Assembly: GCF_000485595.1 (NCBI RefSeq) | Contig: NW_014577504.1 | Coordinates: 162,923 to 193,325 of the forward strand | Length of the DNA stretch: 30,403 nucleotides | Source: Priapulus caudatus | Taxonomy: Eukaryota; Priapulida; Priapulimorpha; Priapulimorphida; Priapulidae | Reading direction: 5' to 3' | Shown: positions 21,073 through 30,319 of the stretch, in pieces | Position numbering within the stretch: the first letter of the stretch is position 1 | Layout of the letters: every line of letters begins with the position of its first letter | The notes under the pieces: model-generated | Databases searched by the model: none | What the model was told of the DNA's origin: nothing | What the model saw: only the letters and a program-made list of their open reading frames with translations | Program-made: the position numbers and the translations under genes

Positions 21073-21281
21073 GGACTACTACCCCCTGGACAATTACCCC
21101 CTAGGACAACTCCCACCCGGACAACTGCCACCCGGACAACTACCCCCTTAGAACAATTACTCCCTAGGACAACCCTAACCCTAACCCTAGAGGGGTAGTT
21201 GTCCAGGTGGGAGTTGTCCTAGGGGGGTAATTGTCCGGGTGGTAATTGTCCGGGGGGTAGTTATCCAGGGGGTAGTCGTCC
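21073..21281. repeat. Foldback (large inverted repeat) with telomere-like loop
   Basis: The left arm (21073-21170) is a run of 15-17-bp units of the form GGACAACTACCCCCT: GGACTACTACCCCCT, GGACAATTACCCCCTA, GGACAACTCCCACCC, GGACAACTGCCACCC, GGACAACTACCCCCTTA. The right arm (about 21190-21281) is the reverse complement (AGGGGTAGTTGTCC...GGGGGTAGTCGTCC). The centre, 21173-21190, is CCCTAACCCTAACCCTAG, three telomere-like repeats. The whole could form a ~90-bp-stem hairpin. It is non-coding. Confidence 0.9.
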
Positions 21282-22150
21282 GGATACGGGAGCGAAGAGG
21301 CTGTTTTTTTACCGGTAGAGCTAAATGTAATCAAGAGTCCCTAATAGAAAATGGACTTTTATGGATTTTCTTTTATTTTCTATTATGGACTCAATAAAGC
21401 GAATAAATAAGAGCGTACAACGGTGAAATGTAAAAACCATGTTGTAGTTTCAGTGGAATTAGTAAACTTTACGTTTTATTTTGACAATTCTTTGCGGTAT
21501 TATCATTCAGCAGTCCTACCTTGATAATATAAAACCAACCCTTTGTCCATACGATGTCCCTACGCTGAGATATTAAGTGGCGAAAATCGAGTATAGTAAT
21601 ATACGATCTTGATGTAACCATGCCAGCGCGCCCTCGCCACTACGGAAAGAAGAAGACGCTGAGAAACCTCACTAAAGAAAACAAAACCACCGCGCGATGC
21701 GTCAGCTACCAAACTACAAAACTAGCAACGTATAAAGATTCCAGGTGAGAAAAAAACACACATTAATTACCCGTTATTCAGACGCACGACCGCTGCGTGA
21801 TGATATTTGTTAACGACGCCCTACAATTAATAACGTGACGCTGACGTTATATCGACATAACAGTTCAAACATGCATGCGCTCGGTCTAACGAAAGGTCTG
21901 CCTGCGCATGCTGCAGGTGTCACTTCACAGCCGCGCGCCGATGATTAAACAAAGACATCGTTCATAAGTGTGGCAGCTATCGCGTTTTGCTCGCATCGAT
22001 CTCACCCGCCTGTCTTTAATGGTTGATAATGAGGGTAGCAACGCGCGCTCTGTTCGCAACTATAGCGTTCGCGAATAAAAGTTCGAGCGACACCTCCCCC
22101 CCCCCCAGAAAATCTACCGCCAAGTACGTACGTAACACAGCCCGCCGCAC
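21282..22150. other. Gene-free stretch
   Basis: AT-rich DNA with one small inverted repeat: TAATAGAAAAT at 21342-21352 and ATTTTCTATTA at 21374-21384. No gene, tandem repeat or RNA was recognised. Confidence 0.5.
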
Positions 22151-22154
22151 ATAT

Positions 22155-22161
22155 TCACTCA

Positions 22162-22196
<35 letters not shown>

Positions 22197-22203
22197 GCAA
22201 GCA
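22155..22203. repeat. (GCAC)n microsatellite
   Basis: ACGCACGCACGC run followed by CA-rich sequence to about 22258. Confidence 0.95.
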
Positions 22204-22293
22204 CGCATACACACACGTATACACTCCCATGCACATGTAAAACCACACACACAAACACATAAATATGAATATGCGGCGTGCGTGGGTGAGCGG

Positions 22294-22294
<1 letters not shown>

Positions 22295-22346
<52 letters not shown>
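22295..22346. repeat. (GT)n microsatellite
   Basis: Uninterrupted TGTGTG over about 50 bp, flanked by GGGCG on the left and ACGTTC on the right. Confidence 0.97.
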
Positions 22347-22347
<1 letters not shown>

Positions 22348-22429
22348 CGTTCTCGCTCCTCCACCACCACTACCACCGTCCCCGATACACGCGCACACAT
22401 ACATGGCCACCACTGCACGTTTCGAGCCA

Positions 22430-22800
22430 TCTCTGCAAGCAGAAGAGTCAGGACGTCCCCCCAATGCAAGGCACCTATGCTTCCCTCCTCCCTCTATCCC
22501 TTTCCTTCTCCCTCTTTTCTTCCTCCCTCTCTCCCTCCACCTGCCTCCTCCTCCCTTCCTTCTCCTCATTCCGTCCCTGCTTGCAGGAGAGCCAGGACTT
22601 CTCCTCGATGCGCTGCATCGCTCCTGTATGCCCGGCGCCTATGCTTCCCTCCCTCCCTCTCTCTTCCTCCCTCTCCCTCCCTCCCTCCTTCCCTCCTCCC
22701 TTCTTCCCCCTCATCCCTCCCTTCTTCTCCCATCTCCATCCTCCACCACCACCGCGACTTGCAGGAGGGAGAGGCAAGACTGCTTCTCAATGGGCTGTAC
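22430..22800. repeat. ~150-175-bp diverged tandem repeat with pyrimidine-rich filler
   Basis: Three heads resemble each other: TGCAAGCAGAAGAGTCAGGA (about 22433), TTGCAGGAGAGCCAGGACTT (about 22581) and TTGCAGGAGGGAGAGGCAAG (about 22758). The first two are followed by GCACCTATGCTTCCCTCC/GCGCCTATGCTTCCCTCC and a CTCCCTCC-rich tract. The filler resembles the 35-bp minisatellite only in composition. Confidence 0.75.
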
Positions 22801-23190
22801 GGTTGTGCCGGCCAGGCAGACGGACGAGCGGGGGACATCTGTAGCCTGTTTATACGTCTGGTTACCACTAATACCCGTCGTATGCGAGGTATTATGTAAC
22901 GCGCGCGCACTTGTTTCTCCTAACCGGGACCGCGTGTTCGGTCATCACGTCTAGATCTTTTCCCGCAGGCCGCGGTGTCGTGAGGTGGGGGGTCTGAGGA
23001 TTTTGGGGGAAATTCACAACGCGAGATGTGTAGTTTAGTTTGCTGGAACGATGCGTAATGAAAGCTTGCTTGGAACTAATATAATGGGAAAACCACGCAC
23101 GTGTTGTGATCGAGAGTGGCTAAAGTGAGCGGATGCATTCGAAATGATTACGCGACGTGAATGTTGTACTGCGTGTTGTGGTAAAGAACC
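22801..23190. other. Gene-free stretch
   Basis: Mixed DNA without a recognisable gene or repeat. Confidence 0.45.
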
Positions 23191-23196
23191 TACTAT

Positions 23197-23252
23197 CAAG
23201 AGCTAATAAACACCATTGTGTTTATTAAACACAAGGTGCTTATTAGCTCTTG
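23197..23252. repeat. 56-nt hairpin-forming inverted repeat
   Basis: Left arm CAAGAGCTAATAAACACC pairs with right arm GGTGCTTATTAGCTCTTG with one mismatch. The interior ATTGTGTTTA/TTAAACACAA continues the pairing after a one-base bulge, leaving almost no loop. The next outer bases (TAT/GTA) extend it with one G-U pair. It lies about 80 bp left of the 547-bp TIR element. It could be a hairpin RNA precursor, a solo foldback or a cruciform site. Confidence 0.7.
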
Positions 23253-23333
23253 GTATTATACCATTATCGCTTGATCGTGCGCCAGGAGGCAACATGGCGT
23301 TTTGTGGACCGAGACATGCGTCTAAACAGAGGA

Positions 23334-23880
23334 ATTGCTCCGACCTGTGATTGGAGGATAAAAATAGAATTCGTGACATTTCGTTTTCATTTTGGCATTT
23401 AGCCTATGACTCGAGTATGAGCGATACCGCGCGTACATATTTGCTAATTTATTAAGCTAATCACCCTTCATTAAACTCAAGACTCACAGGGATCACAGCT
23501 AAGACATGTGTCTATAATAGCTAGAATTTATAGCAATGTAACTCAAATCGTTCGCGCCGTATGATAGTTAGTATATAGTACACTTTCCTACCGGCCATAG
23601 CCGCGCGGATATTAGCCTATGAGCGATACCGCGCGTGCATATTTGCTAATTAATTAGAATAATCGCGCTTCAATAAACTCAATTCACAGAGATTAAGGCT
23701 AACACATGTGTCTATAATAGCTAGAATTTATAGAAATCTTACTCAGATCGTTCGCGCCATACTATAGTTAGTACACTTTCCTACCGGTCATAGCATAATA
23801 GCGTATGCGGCGGGATCTGCAAAATGAAAACGTGACGTCACGAATTCTATTTTTATCCTCCAATCACAGGTCGGAGCAAT
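23334..23880. mobile_element. 547-bp MITE-like element: 61-bp TIRs around a tandem-dimer core
   Basis: Both ends read ATTGCTCCGACCTGTGATTG inward. The TIRs (23334-23394 and 23820-23880) are 61 bp with three mismatches, all around GTGACATTTCG versus GTGACGTCACG. Between them are two tandem ~180-200-bp units (23401-23603 and 23614-23793). Both units contain AGCCTATGA, GAGCGATACCGCGCGT, ACATGTGTCTATAATAGC, TAGAATTTATAG, ATCGTTCGCGCC and CTTTCCTACCGG(C/T)CATAG. There is no coding frame, so it would be mobilised in trans if mobile. I see no clear target-site duplication: AGAGGA lies left and AAGCCA right. Repeat-plus-TIR architecture is known among some non-autonomous elements of invertebrates. 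Confidence 0.88.
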
Positions 23881-24320
23881 AAGCCACTTCGTAGTTACGC
23901 CAGAGCATATAAATCAACTCTGGTTATGCACTGGAGCCCTATGACGTCATCGGGTCATAGGTCATTTGTACATAGCTGAAAAGTTGGATCGCGCGTTCGC
24001 TCGTACGCGCTTGCCGTATACTACATGATATGCATGAATGTTATACAGAAGCTATGTAAAATCGTGCGTGCGTTTGTTTTCTGTACTGAACCGATCGACA
24101 AAGAACAAGGAGCGAAGCGAACCAATAGGGCGTGGGGTATGGGGACCGCTTAAGTGCCCCAGAAGCCAACGGTTATATGGTGCTCTGTGGTGCATTCTCT
24201 GCATATATTACATCTAAACTTCCATTTCAGCTGGGGGACTACAGGTTCAATAATGTGGTTAATAATTTTGGTTTCTCGTTATTTTCGTCGTTTTTCGCAT
24301 TTGCCTCCTATTGCCTAATG
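23881..24320. other. Gene-free stretch
   Basis: Contains TGACGTCA at 23942-23949 (a CRE-like octamer) with no gene identified beside it. A 73-codon frame at 24132-24353 has no recognisable domain and runs into a TE terminus. Confidence 0.45.
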
Positions 24321-24335
24321 GTAGCTACGGCCCTG
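24321..24335. mobile_element. Solo hAT-like 3' terminus
   Basis: GTAGCTACGGCCCTG is identical in its last 13 bases to the right TIR of the MITEs at 5837 and 14857. No matching CAGGGCCGTAGC is visible within the preceding 300 bp, so this is a truncated or diverged relative. Confidence 0.5.
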
Positions 24336-24558
24336 GCGACAACCCCACATTAAGCGTGCGTGCGTGCATAGCTGGAATCGCCGCACGCGCACGCATCCTA
24401 CATTCATATAACATTCGCTCATACGTCAGCAGCAGCACGTGTGGCATCCACAGCCGCACTTAACTCCCGACCCATCGCCCATTTTTTTATCGACGTCACC
24501 GCGCGGTTAAAAATTGACATTTCGGAACAATGACTGTATAAAAAACGCAATACGTCTC

Positions 24559-24611
24559 CCCCTGCAATATCTCTCTCGCCCTGCAATATCTTTTTCTCCC
24601 CTGCAATATCC
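24559..24611. repeat. Three copies of a ~20-bp unit (CCCTGCAATATCT)
   Basis: CCCTGCAATATC starts at about 24560, 24579 and 24599, followed each time by a pyrimidine run. Confidence 0.8.
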
Positions 24612-24780
24612 CCCCCCCCTCTACACACAACCACAATGCCTCTCCCATCGAAAAGATCGCGCTATAGACAGGAACATTATTTATAGTCGTGCGTTTATGT
24701 CTCGGTCGTAACCATTTTTTCCTACGTGTACTTTTTTAATTGTACTAGCCGTTATTCCCCTGGCGTTCACCACCCAGCGT

Positions 24781-24797
24781 GTGTATGCGTGCGTACG

Positions 24798-24833
<36 letters not shown>

Positions 24834-24836
24834 TGT
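24781..24836. repeat. (TGCG)n microsatellite
   Basis: GTGCGTGCGTGCG run. It is the same motif that bounds both 2.9-kb copies. Confidence 0.95.
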
Positions 24837-25010
24837 GAGTGGGGGACATACGTCCGTCCGTCTACCCATCATGCAGCTAAGCATTGTAGGATTGACTTCT
24901 CTAAGCTTGCTCGACATTTCTCTTCACGGCTGCGATAGTGAGACTCTAGTAGTGAACACCCACTGGGGAATTTCTGCTGCCATGTGTTCAGTTGCTTTCC
25001 CACGGTTGTC

Positions 25011-25024
25011 GTTGCCGTGGCAAC
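25011..25024. promoter_or_regulatory. X-box-like (RFX) palindrome
   Basis: GTTGCCGTGGCAAC is a perfect 6+6 dyad with a 2-bp spacer and fits the RFX X-box consensus GTNRCC-N0-3-RGYAAC. In animals such sites drive ciliary genes from promoters close to the start site. Downstream at about 25074 the sequence AACGA|GTGAGTAT offers a consensus 5' splice donor, compatible with a short non-coding first exon. No ciliary gene is identified here, so this may be chance. Confidence 0.35.
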
Positions 25025-25079
25025 CAGTTTTTCAGCTGAGGAGTTTTCCCTTCCTTCGCAGTTCTGACGAAACGAGTGA

Positions 25080-27100
25080 GTATTTCATTCCCGCGGCACG
25101 CGTAAGATGCGTTGTAGTCTTTTAAGCACAGTATCAGGTTTTGATCTCGTTTGAAAACAGCAAGAAATTGAAACAGCGATAAAAGCAGCAATTTTTAAAA
25201 TTTTCACAGTAACGTATGCTGCTACTTGCTCGCATGTCTCCAAACCTAATTGATGGTTCTATTTACTGTTTTTCCGATAGCTCTGCTAAATGACCCAATT
25301 ACGAATTTCCAAATGCACACATTAGCTGTCCTACAGCTTCCTAATGCTCATATAGCGTTTCAGATACGAAATATTTTGCAAGCGAGCCGGCATTAGTGAT
25401 TTTGAATATTATGGTAACACTATATTACTTTACATGGCATTTTTTACACATTTTTTTTACATTTTCACATTCATGAACACTTGATTATAATGCGACGTGC
25501 CTGCTTAATTCTATTCCAGCCAGATAGAGAAAATATAAGCACAATAACAGACAGAGTGAGGGAGAGCAGGAAAGATAGAAGGGGAAACAGTTAGGAAGGA
25601 ATCAGATGAGAGGGAGGGTGGGAGGATGAAGAGAAAAGAAGGAGAAAGACCGTTACCAACGAACGCAAATGCAAAACGGAACATCGTCCTCTAGCAATAT
25701 GTTCGCAATATTTACGCGCACCACTAAATGAGTTGCACATCCATGCCTGAGGAAACAGTACGGTCTATCACTAAGGAATAATATAAGATTACTAACTACA
25801 GAGATTCGGCACAAGTTAGTTGCGAAACTAACTTAACAACTCACTGCTTTTTGTTTTATCATCGTAGACCTCAGTCTTAGATGCAGCTGCTGGATTGAGT
25901 CACAGCCAAGCGCAGCCATCTTTCAAATCAGACCCTACCATTATTACGTTTTTGCCAACACTTACGGAGCGAGACACGACAGCAAAACGCAGCCAGGCGC
26001 GTTAGCAGCCACCTCTATAGAACAACCACCTGTCCTTATAGGCCACTAATTCCGTTCATTCGAGTGGCTGCTACATGCAAGTTAGACTGTACTGTGCAGA
26101 CACGGACGTAGTCGCGTCGCTACGCCATGCAAGAACACCTTATTATTTAACAAACGCTACGACAAACCACGCCAACACTCGCCACGGTTTACCGCGATGT
26201 GCGACCTCACTAAGCAAAGCTCATGCGATCGCGTACGGTTTAGCACTGCCAGCTGCATGGCCGCATCGTGTTCTGCTGTTGCCTCTCATCCCTTCACTCT
26301 TATAATTCACATTACAGTCTTTCTCACTTATTCTCACTCACAACAACAACAACAGCAGCAACAGCAGACTAGGAGTTCCACTCTCCAGACAACATTAGCG
26401 ACAGCTGCAGTTCTCCGGTCACGTGACGCCCTCCGCAGACTGCTGGCCCGAGCGTCGACAGTCAAGCACTTTGTGCGTTGATGCGGTGAAAATTACCGTT
26501 ATCTGCCACTGCTCTGCTAATGTACACTGAATCCAGCAGCTCGCAATCAGACACGAGAGCATACACGCACTGCCCGAGGAGAAGCCCCGAATGTATCCGG
26601 TTAACACGTCGCAGCAATAAAGTGGTAATGCACAGAAGATGCCTGGGCAGTGTTACATCACTATACTGCATTACTAGGGGGGGGGGAGGGAGTGCAGCTT
26701 AACGCTATTTAACATGGCGCCTCGGAATTGTTTTAGTTTAACGCTATGTTTTTTTACAGAGTTGTTCATTTACATCAACATCTTTTGTTTGATGAAATAT
26801 TGTGACTATGAAAGATGTTTATATTATGTTATGAAAGATGTTTATATGTTAAGTGTTTTATGAAAGATTGTGTACTCGTTAATATTTAATTTGCGTTCTA
26901 CGGTGGATGCATTAAATATGACTTCATTGATCCCTCATGCGATAGCATGGGGAACAGGGGGCACATTATAATCATTTAATTAAACATTACAGTTATTTAT
27001 TTTTATGAAACCTCGTTCGCCTTCATATGCATGATTATATGGCAAAAAATATATCAATAAAATTTTAGTTGAGAGTTACGTCGCATGTTTAAACTCGGTT
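25080..27100. other. Gene-free stretch with minor low-complexity patches
   Basis: A purine-rich patch occurs at 25525-25652, a CAA/CAG microsatellite at 26340-26368, a poly-G run at 26679-26688, and a repeated ATGAAAGATGTTTATAT at about 26808 and 26832. Frames of up to 94 codons show no recognisable domain. Confidence 0.5.
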
Positions 27101-27104
27101 AGTT

Positions 27105-27400
27105 AAATCCTTCCCGCGCCTTTATACGCATAGCGTATAGCTACAGGCGCATAGGGCGGTGCCTATCTCCGTTTCTGTAACCCTGAGGCCCCGCAGCTGC
27201 TTTCACAGTAAATGCTACAGTAGGGGGTTAGTTAGTTCACTGTAGCACTGCGAGTTAACTTGCCACACTCTATCTCTATTTGCTAAATGCTAAGCAGAGA
27301 AGCCGTGTGTACCATTTTTCAAGTCTTTGGTATGACCCGGCCGGGAGTTGAACCCCCGACCTTCCACATACGAGGCGATTAATTAGGCGATACGGTATTA
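27105..27400 (-). mobile_element. 5'-truncated tRNA-type SINE-like sequence
   Basis: Read on the minus strand, GGTTCAACTCC (27354-27344) fits the Pol III B-box GGTTCRANNCC inside a T-arm-like CGGGGGTTCAACTCCCGGC. It is followed by GGTCATACCAAAGACTTGAA and a non-tRNA body with TGCTTAGCATTTAGCAAATA. No convincing A-box or acceptor stem precedes it, so it is not a functional tRNA gene. The T-arm-plus-CATACCAAAGACTT arrangement resembles SINE families I have seen in marine invertebrate genomes (recalled, not searched). The left limit is uncertain. Confidence 0.55.
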
Positions 27401-27505
27401 ATGCATATATCCTATAAGCTACAGTGTGGGACGAATGGGGAACATTATAATGATAATTAGCAATGCTACATGATTTTTTGTGGAGACGTATAGAGCTCTC
27501 TCACA

Positions 27506-27509
27506 CACA

Positions 27510-27549
<40 letters not shown>

Positions 27550-27589
27550 CACACACACGCACGCACGCGCGCGCGCGCGCGCGCGCGCT
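27506..27589. repeat. (GCAC)n then (GC)n microsatellite
   Basis: CACGCACGCACG run to about 27570, passing into GCGCGCGC to 27589. Confidence 0.95.
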
Positions 27590-27599
27590 CCACAATTTG

Positions 27600-28245
27600 A
27601 GCACAACGACGCTTGACAGGCTTTTAACCGTCTCATACTCTATACACTCTCATACACTATCAACATCTTGAAATTTTGGATTAGCTGTGAATTTGGCGAC
27701 GTTGATCAATAACCGATAACATCAGAGTCGTCAGAATGACTAGCGCGACCTGCCGTGACATGTTTGCACCGTCCTTCCAGGAGGGGGAAGAAAGTGAGAG
27801 GGGGTGTCCTAGCTGTTAATTAGTTAAGTGTGCGCGACCTTTGATGGGAGAGTAATAGCTGTGTCGTTGAGAGGCTCGTACGACGTCGCTGATGGCATCT
27901 CGGCAGCTTCCCGCGTGGATCGTCACGAACACAGCTATCGCGGCTACTATCCGCGGCCGTTTATTGCGCGCTGCCGGCTCGTTCTTTACAGTTATTAATG
28001 GAAAGCTGGATGGATACAAGCAGGCGTTCGCACTCAAGTGTCGAGCTTCATATTACGATGGCAGGGTGAATCGCTCTCACCGTCGACCTGCTACTTCTAG
28101 TCTGCTGCTGCCTCTAATCACATGCGTGCCTGTGAGAGGCGGGATCGGGTGGATGAGATAGATGCAGAACTAATTAGCTGCTAACATCGACGTACACCCG
28201 GCTCCTCATATATATCACTACTATCACTCACCCGAAAGAGTAAGA
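27600..28245. other. Gene-free stretch
   Basis: An 89-codon plus frame (27892-28161) and a 73-codon minus frame (27816-28037) overlap. Neither is recognised. The minus frame has a hydrophobic run but no phase-1 donor that would make it the missing GPCR exon. Confidence 0.45.
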
Positions 28246-28249
28246 GCGA

Positions 28250-28303
28250 CGAGAGAGAGAGAGAGAGAGTAAGACCGAGAGGAGAGAGAGACGAGAGCCG
28301 AAG

Positions 28304-28352
<49 letters not shown>

Positions 28353-28356
28353 AGAG

Positions 28357-28391
<35 letters not shown>

Positions 28392-28394
28392 CAG

Positions 28395-28426
<32 letters not shown>

Positions 28427-28429
28427 CAC

Positions 28430-28512
<83 letters not shown>

Positions 28513-28535
28513 GAGAGAGGAGAGAGAAGAAAGAC

Positions 28536-28581
<46 letters not shown>

Positions 28582-28628
28582 GACGCACAGAGACGAGAGA
28601 GGAGAGAGAGATGAGACGAGAGCGAGAG

Positions 28629-28664
<36 letters not shown>
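28250..28664. repeat. Long (GA)n tract
   Basis: About 415 bp of GAGAGA with ACGAGA and AGAAGA interruptions. SLSLS frames on the minus strand are artefacts. Confidence 0.97.
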
Positions 28665-28668
<4 letters not shown>

Positions 28669-29040
28669 GTCATCGCCGTTCGTTCAATAAACAGGAATTC
28701 TTCGTCAAATCGTCAATTTATAATTGATAAAAATCGAAACATATTTTATTAGAAATCTCCAGAGACAATTTTACAACATTCCGAAATTGATAATTAATAC
28801 ACGGCACATAGGATACCACGAACTGACATTAAACTGCTATATTTTAGCGTATAATATACAATACTGTCACCTCCAGGAGAATAAATATGTAAACCTTAAG
28901 TGAATCACTATGTACATACGTACTAGACCAGATATATATACACCTTCTCACGCTTACAATTTCAGCGTTTCACAACTAATGATACCCTGGGTTTAACCAT
29001 GAAAGTGAAAAATGTTTCTTTTTCAGATTAGCATAGTACG
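28665..29040. other. Gene-free AT-rich stretch
   Basis: No gene, tandem repeat or RNA was recognised. Confidence 0.5.
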
Positions 29041-29402
29041 GCTGATGAGAGTCTATGTCCCCAGGGTACTGCCGGATACGTACGCCTGGGTAGCGGTCCG
29101 CGTTATACCGGAACGTACCCTGGTAACACTATCTAAGCTGAATACTGGTTAAGTTACGAGTTAGGGTTAGGGCTTATGGTTATGGTTCAGGGAGCTAGGG
29201 ACTAGGGAGTAGGACGTAGGCGACCACTAGACCGATCGTCAGCTGGACGTAGAGCCGATGGTAACGTTCCCGGCATAAATTACGATAGTAGGTCAGTAGT
29301 CATTTAGTACCAGAGGGGTACTTCCGGGTATAACCCGGACCCGTACCCGAGGGTAACCGTTCCGGCAGTGACCCGGGGGCAACAATAGACGGGCCTATCA
29401 GA
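29041..29402. mobile_element. Palindromic GTACC-rich element with TTAGGG-like centre
   Basis: The left arm (29041-29140) reads GTCTATGTCCCCAGGGTACT...CCGGAACGTACCCTGG. The right arm (about 29260-29402) read in reverse gives GTCTATTGTTGCCCCCGGGT...CACTGCCGG...GTACCCCTCTGGTAC, so the ends are imperfect terminal inverted repeats of 100 bp or more. The middle holds GAGTTAGGGTTAGGGCTTAT and AGCTAGGGACTAGGGAGTAG, i.e. degenerate TTAGGG. A one-arm relative lies at 12178-12290. No coding frame is present. A target-site duplication is not evident. Confidence 0.8.
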
Positions 29403-29412
29403 CCCATAGGTA

Positions 29413-30205
29413 CGGTGTAACGCAAAGCTGAAGTAATATACCACAGACAATGGCAACACGGCACAGTGTATAACAGCTGCTACAAAACAGAATATTCAGA
29501 GATTCAGTCCGAAGTGTCAAATCACGAAAAAAAACGAATCAAAGTGATTATAAATATTAATCACAGTAAAATCAATTATCAACGAAATGATGGCACTTTT
29601 GGAAATTTTTTTTAGGGTAAGACCCAACCAGTTCGCGATGATACCCCTAAGTATAGCGCGGGGCCATGATAAATTTCAATATCATTGACATCGTCGCACG
29701 AAGCGCGTGTGGGGCGAGATTGTCATGCGGTGAACAATCCAGTGGCCCTACTCCCCATCTTCGTGTCGTACTCTCCAGAATCGGCCAAATTCCGCAATTT
29801 CGCCCCTGACAGGACTCACTTTTCTATGTTTTCTTCCTATATTCTATGTTATTAACTTTCCTTGTCCTATGTTTTCGTTGGGTCACGTTACCCTACTGTA
29901 AGTCCTTGTATGACAATCAAAAACCATATTTTATTATTTATCAAAATGATTATTTAATGTGAACAAACCCGATCGTAGCGAAAAGTTAGGAGGTAGAGTT
30001 TCTGAGCGTAGACGAAAGTTAAGGAAGTCGGCCGAAATGGGTGAACGATCAACTGGGAATTTTTGCTTGTGACGCGAAGTGGAATTTTGCAGTAGGCGAA
30101 AGTGGGAGCAGGTCCAAGCGGAATAAACCATTTCAGCCACAACGTACTGCGCGACATGTGCTATATAACACAGGAGAGTAAACAATGATAACATCGAAAC
30201 GCCCT
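29413..30205. other. Gene-free stretch
   Basis: Frames at 29934-30221 (minus, 95 and 67 codons) begin with a hydrophobic stretch but lack a recognisable domain. From 29960 to 30110 a loose GTAGCGAAAAGTT / GTAGACGAAAGTT / GTAGGCGAAAGTG motif recurs at irregular spacing. Confidence 0.45.
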
Positions 30206-30211
30206 CCATGC

Positions 30212-30319
30212 CACGTGTCAACTGACGCCGGGATATAACACGTGGCCACCTGTGTCAACGTGATATCACGTGCCACTGTAGATCAACGTTACCACAGTGT
30301 CACTAGTGTCCAACGTCGG
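30212..30319. repeat. ~27-bp tandem repeat carrying CACGTG E-boxes, 4 units
   Basis: CACGTG occurs at 30212, 30239 and 30267 (spacing 27 and 28). A degenerate fourth, CACAGTG, is at 30293. Each unit also has TCAAC(T/G) or CCAACGT and GATAT-like segments. CACGTG is the canonical E-box of bHLH proteins. Regulatory use is an inference only. Confidence 0.75.

Noticed and set aside
24132-24353. 73-codon frame with a hydrophobic C-terminus
   Set aside because: Ends within a TE terminus (GTAGCTACGGCCCTG); no domain recognised.
27340-27400. Functional tRNA gene
   Set aside because: Only a B-box/T-arm-like part is present; no A-box, D-arm or acceptor stem could be paired.
27816-28037. Missing first exon of the GPCR (hydrophobic run RIVAAIAVFVTIHAG on the minus strand)
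   Set aside because: No phase-1 GT donor follows a TM1-like segment at the right place, and the residues do not lead into the Gly-Asn of TM1.
29934-30221. Small secreted or membrane protein on the minus strand
   Set aside because: A hydrophobic start alone is weak; no family resemblance, and an overlapping second frame of similar length.
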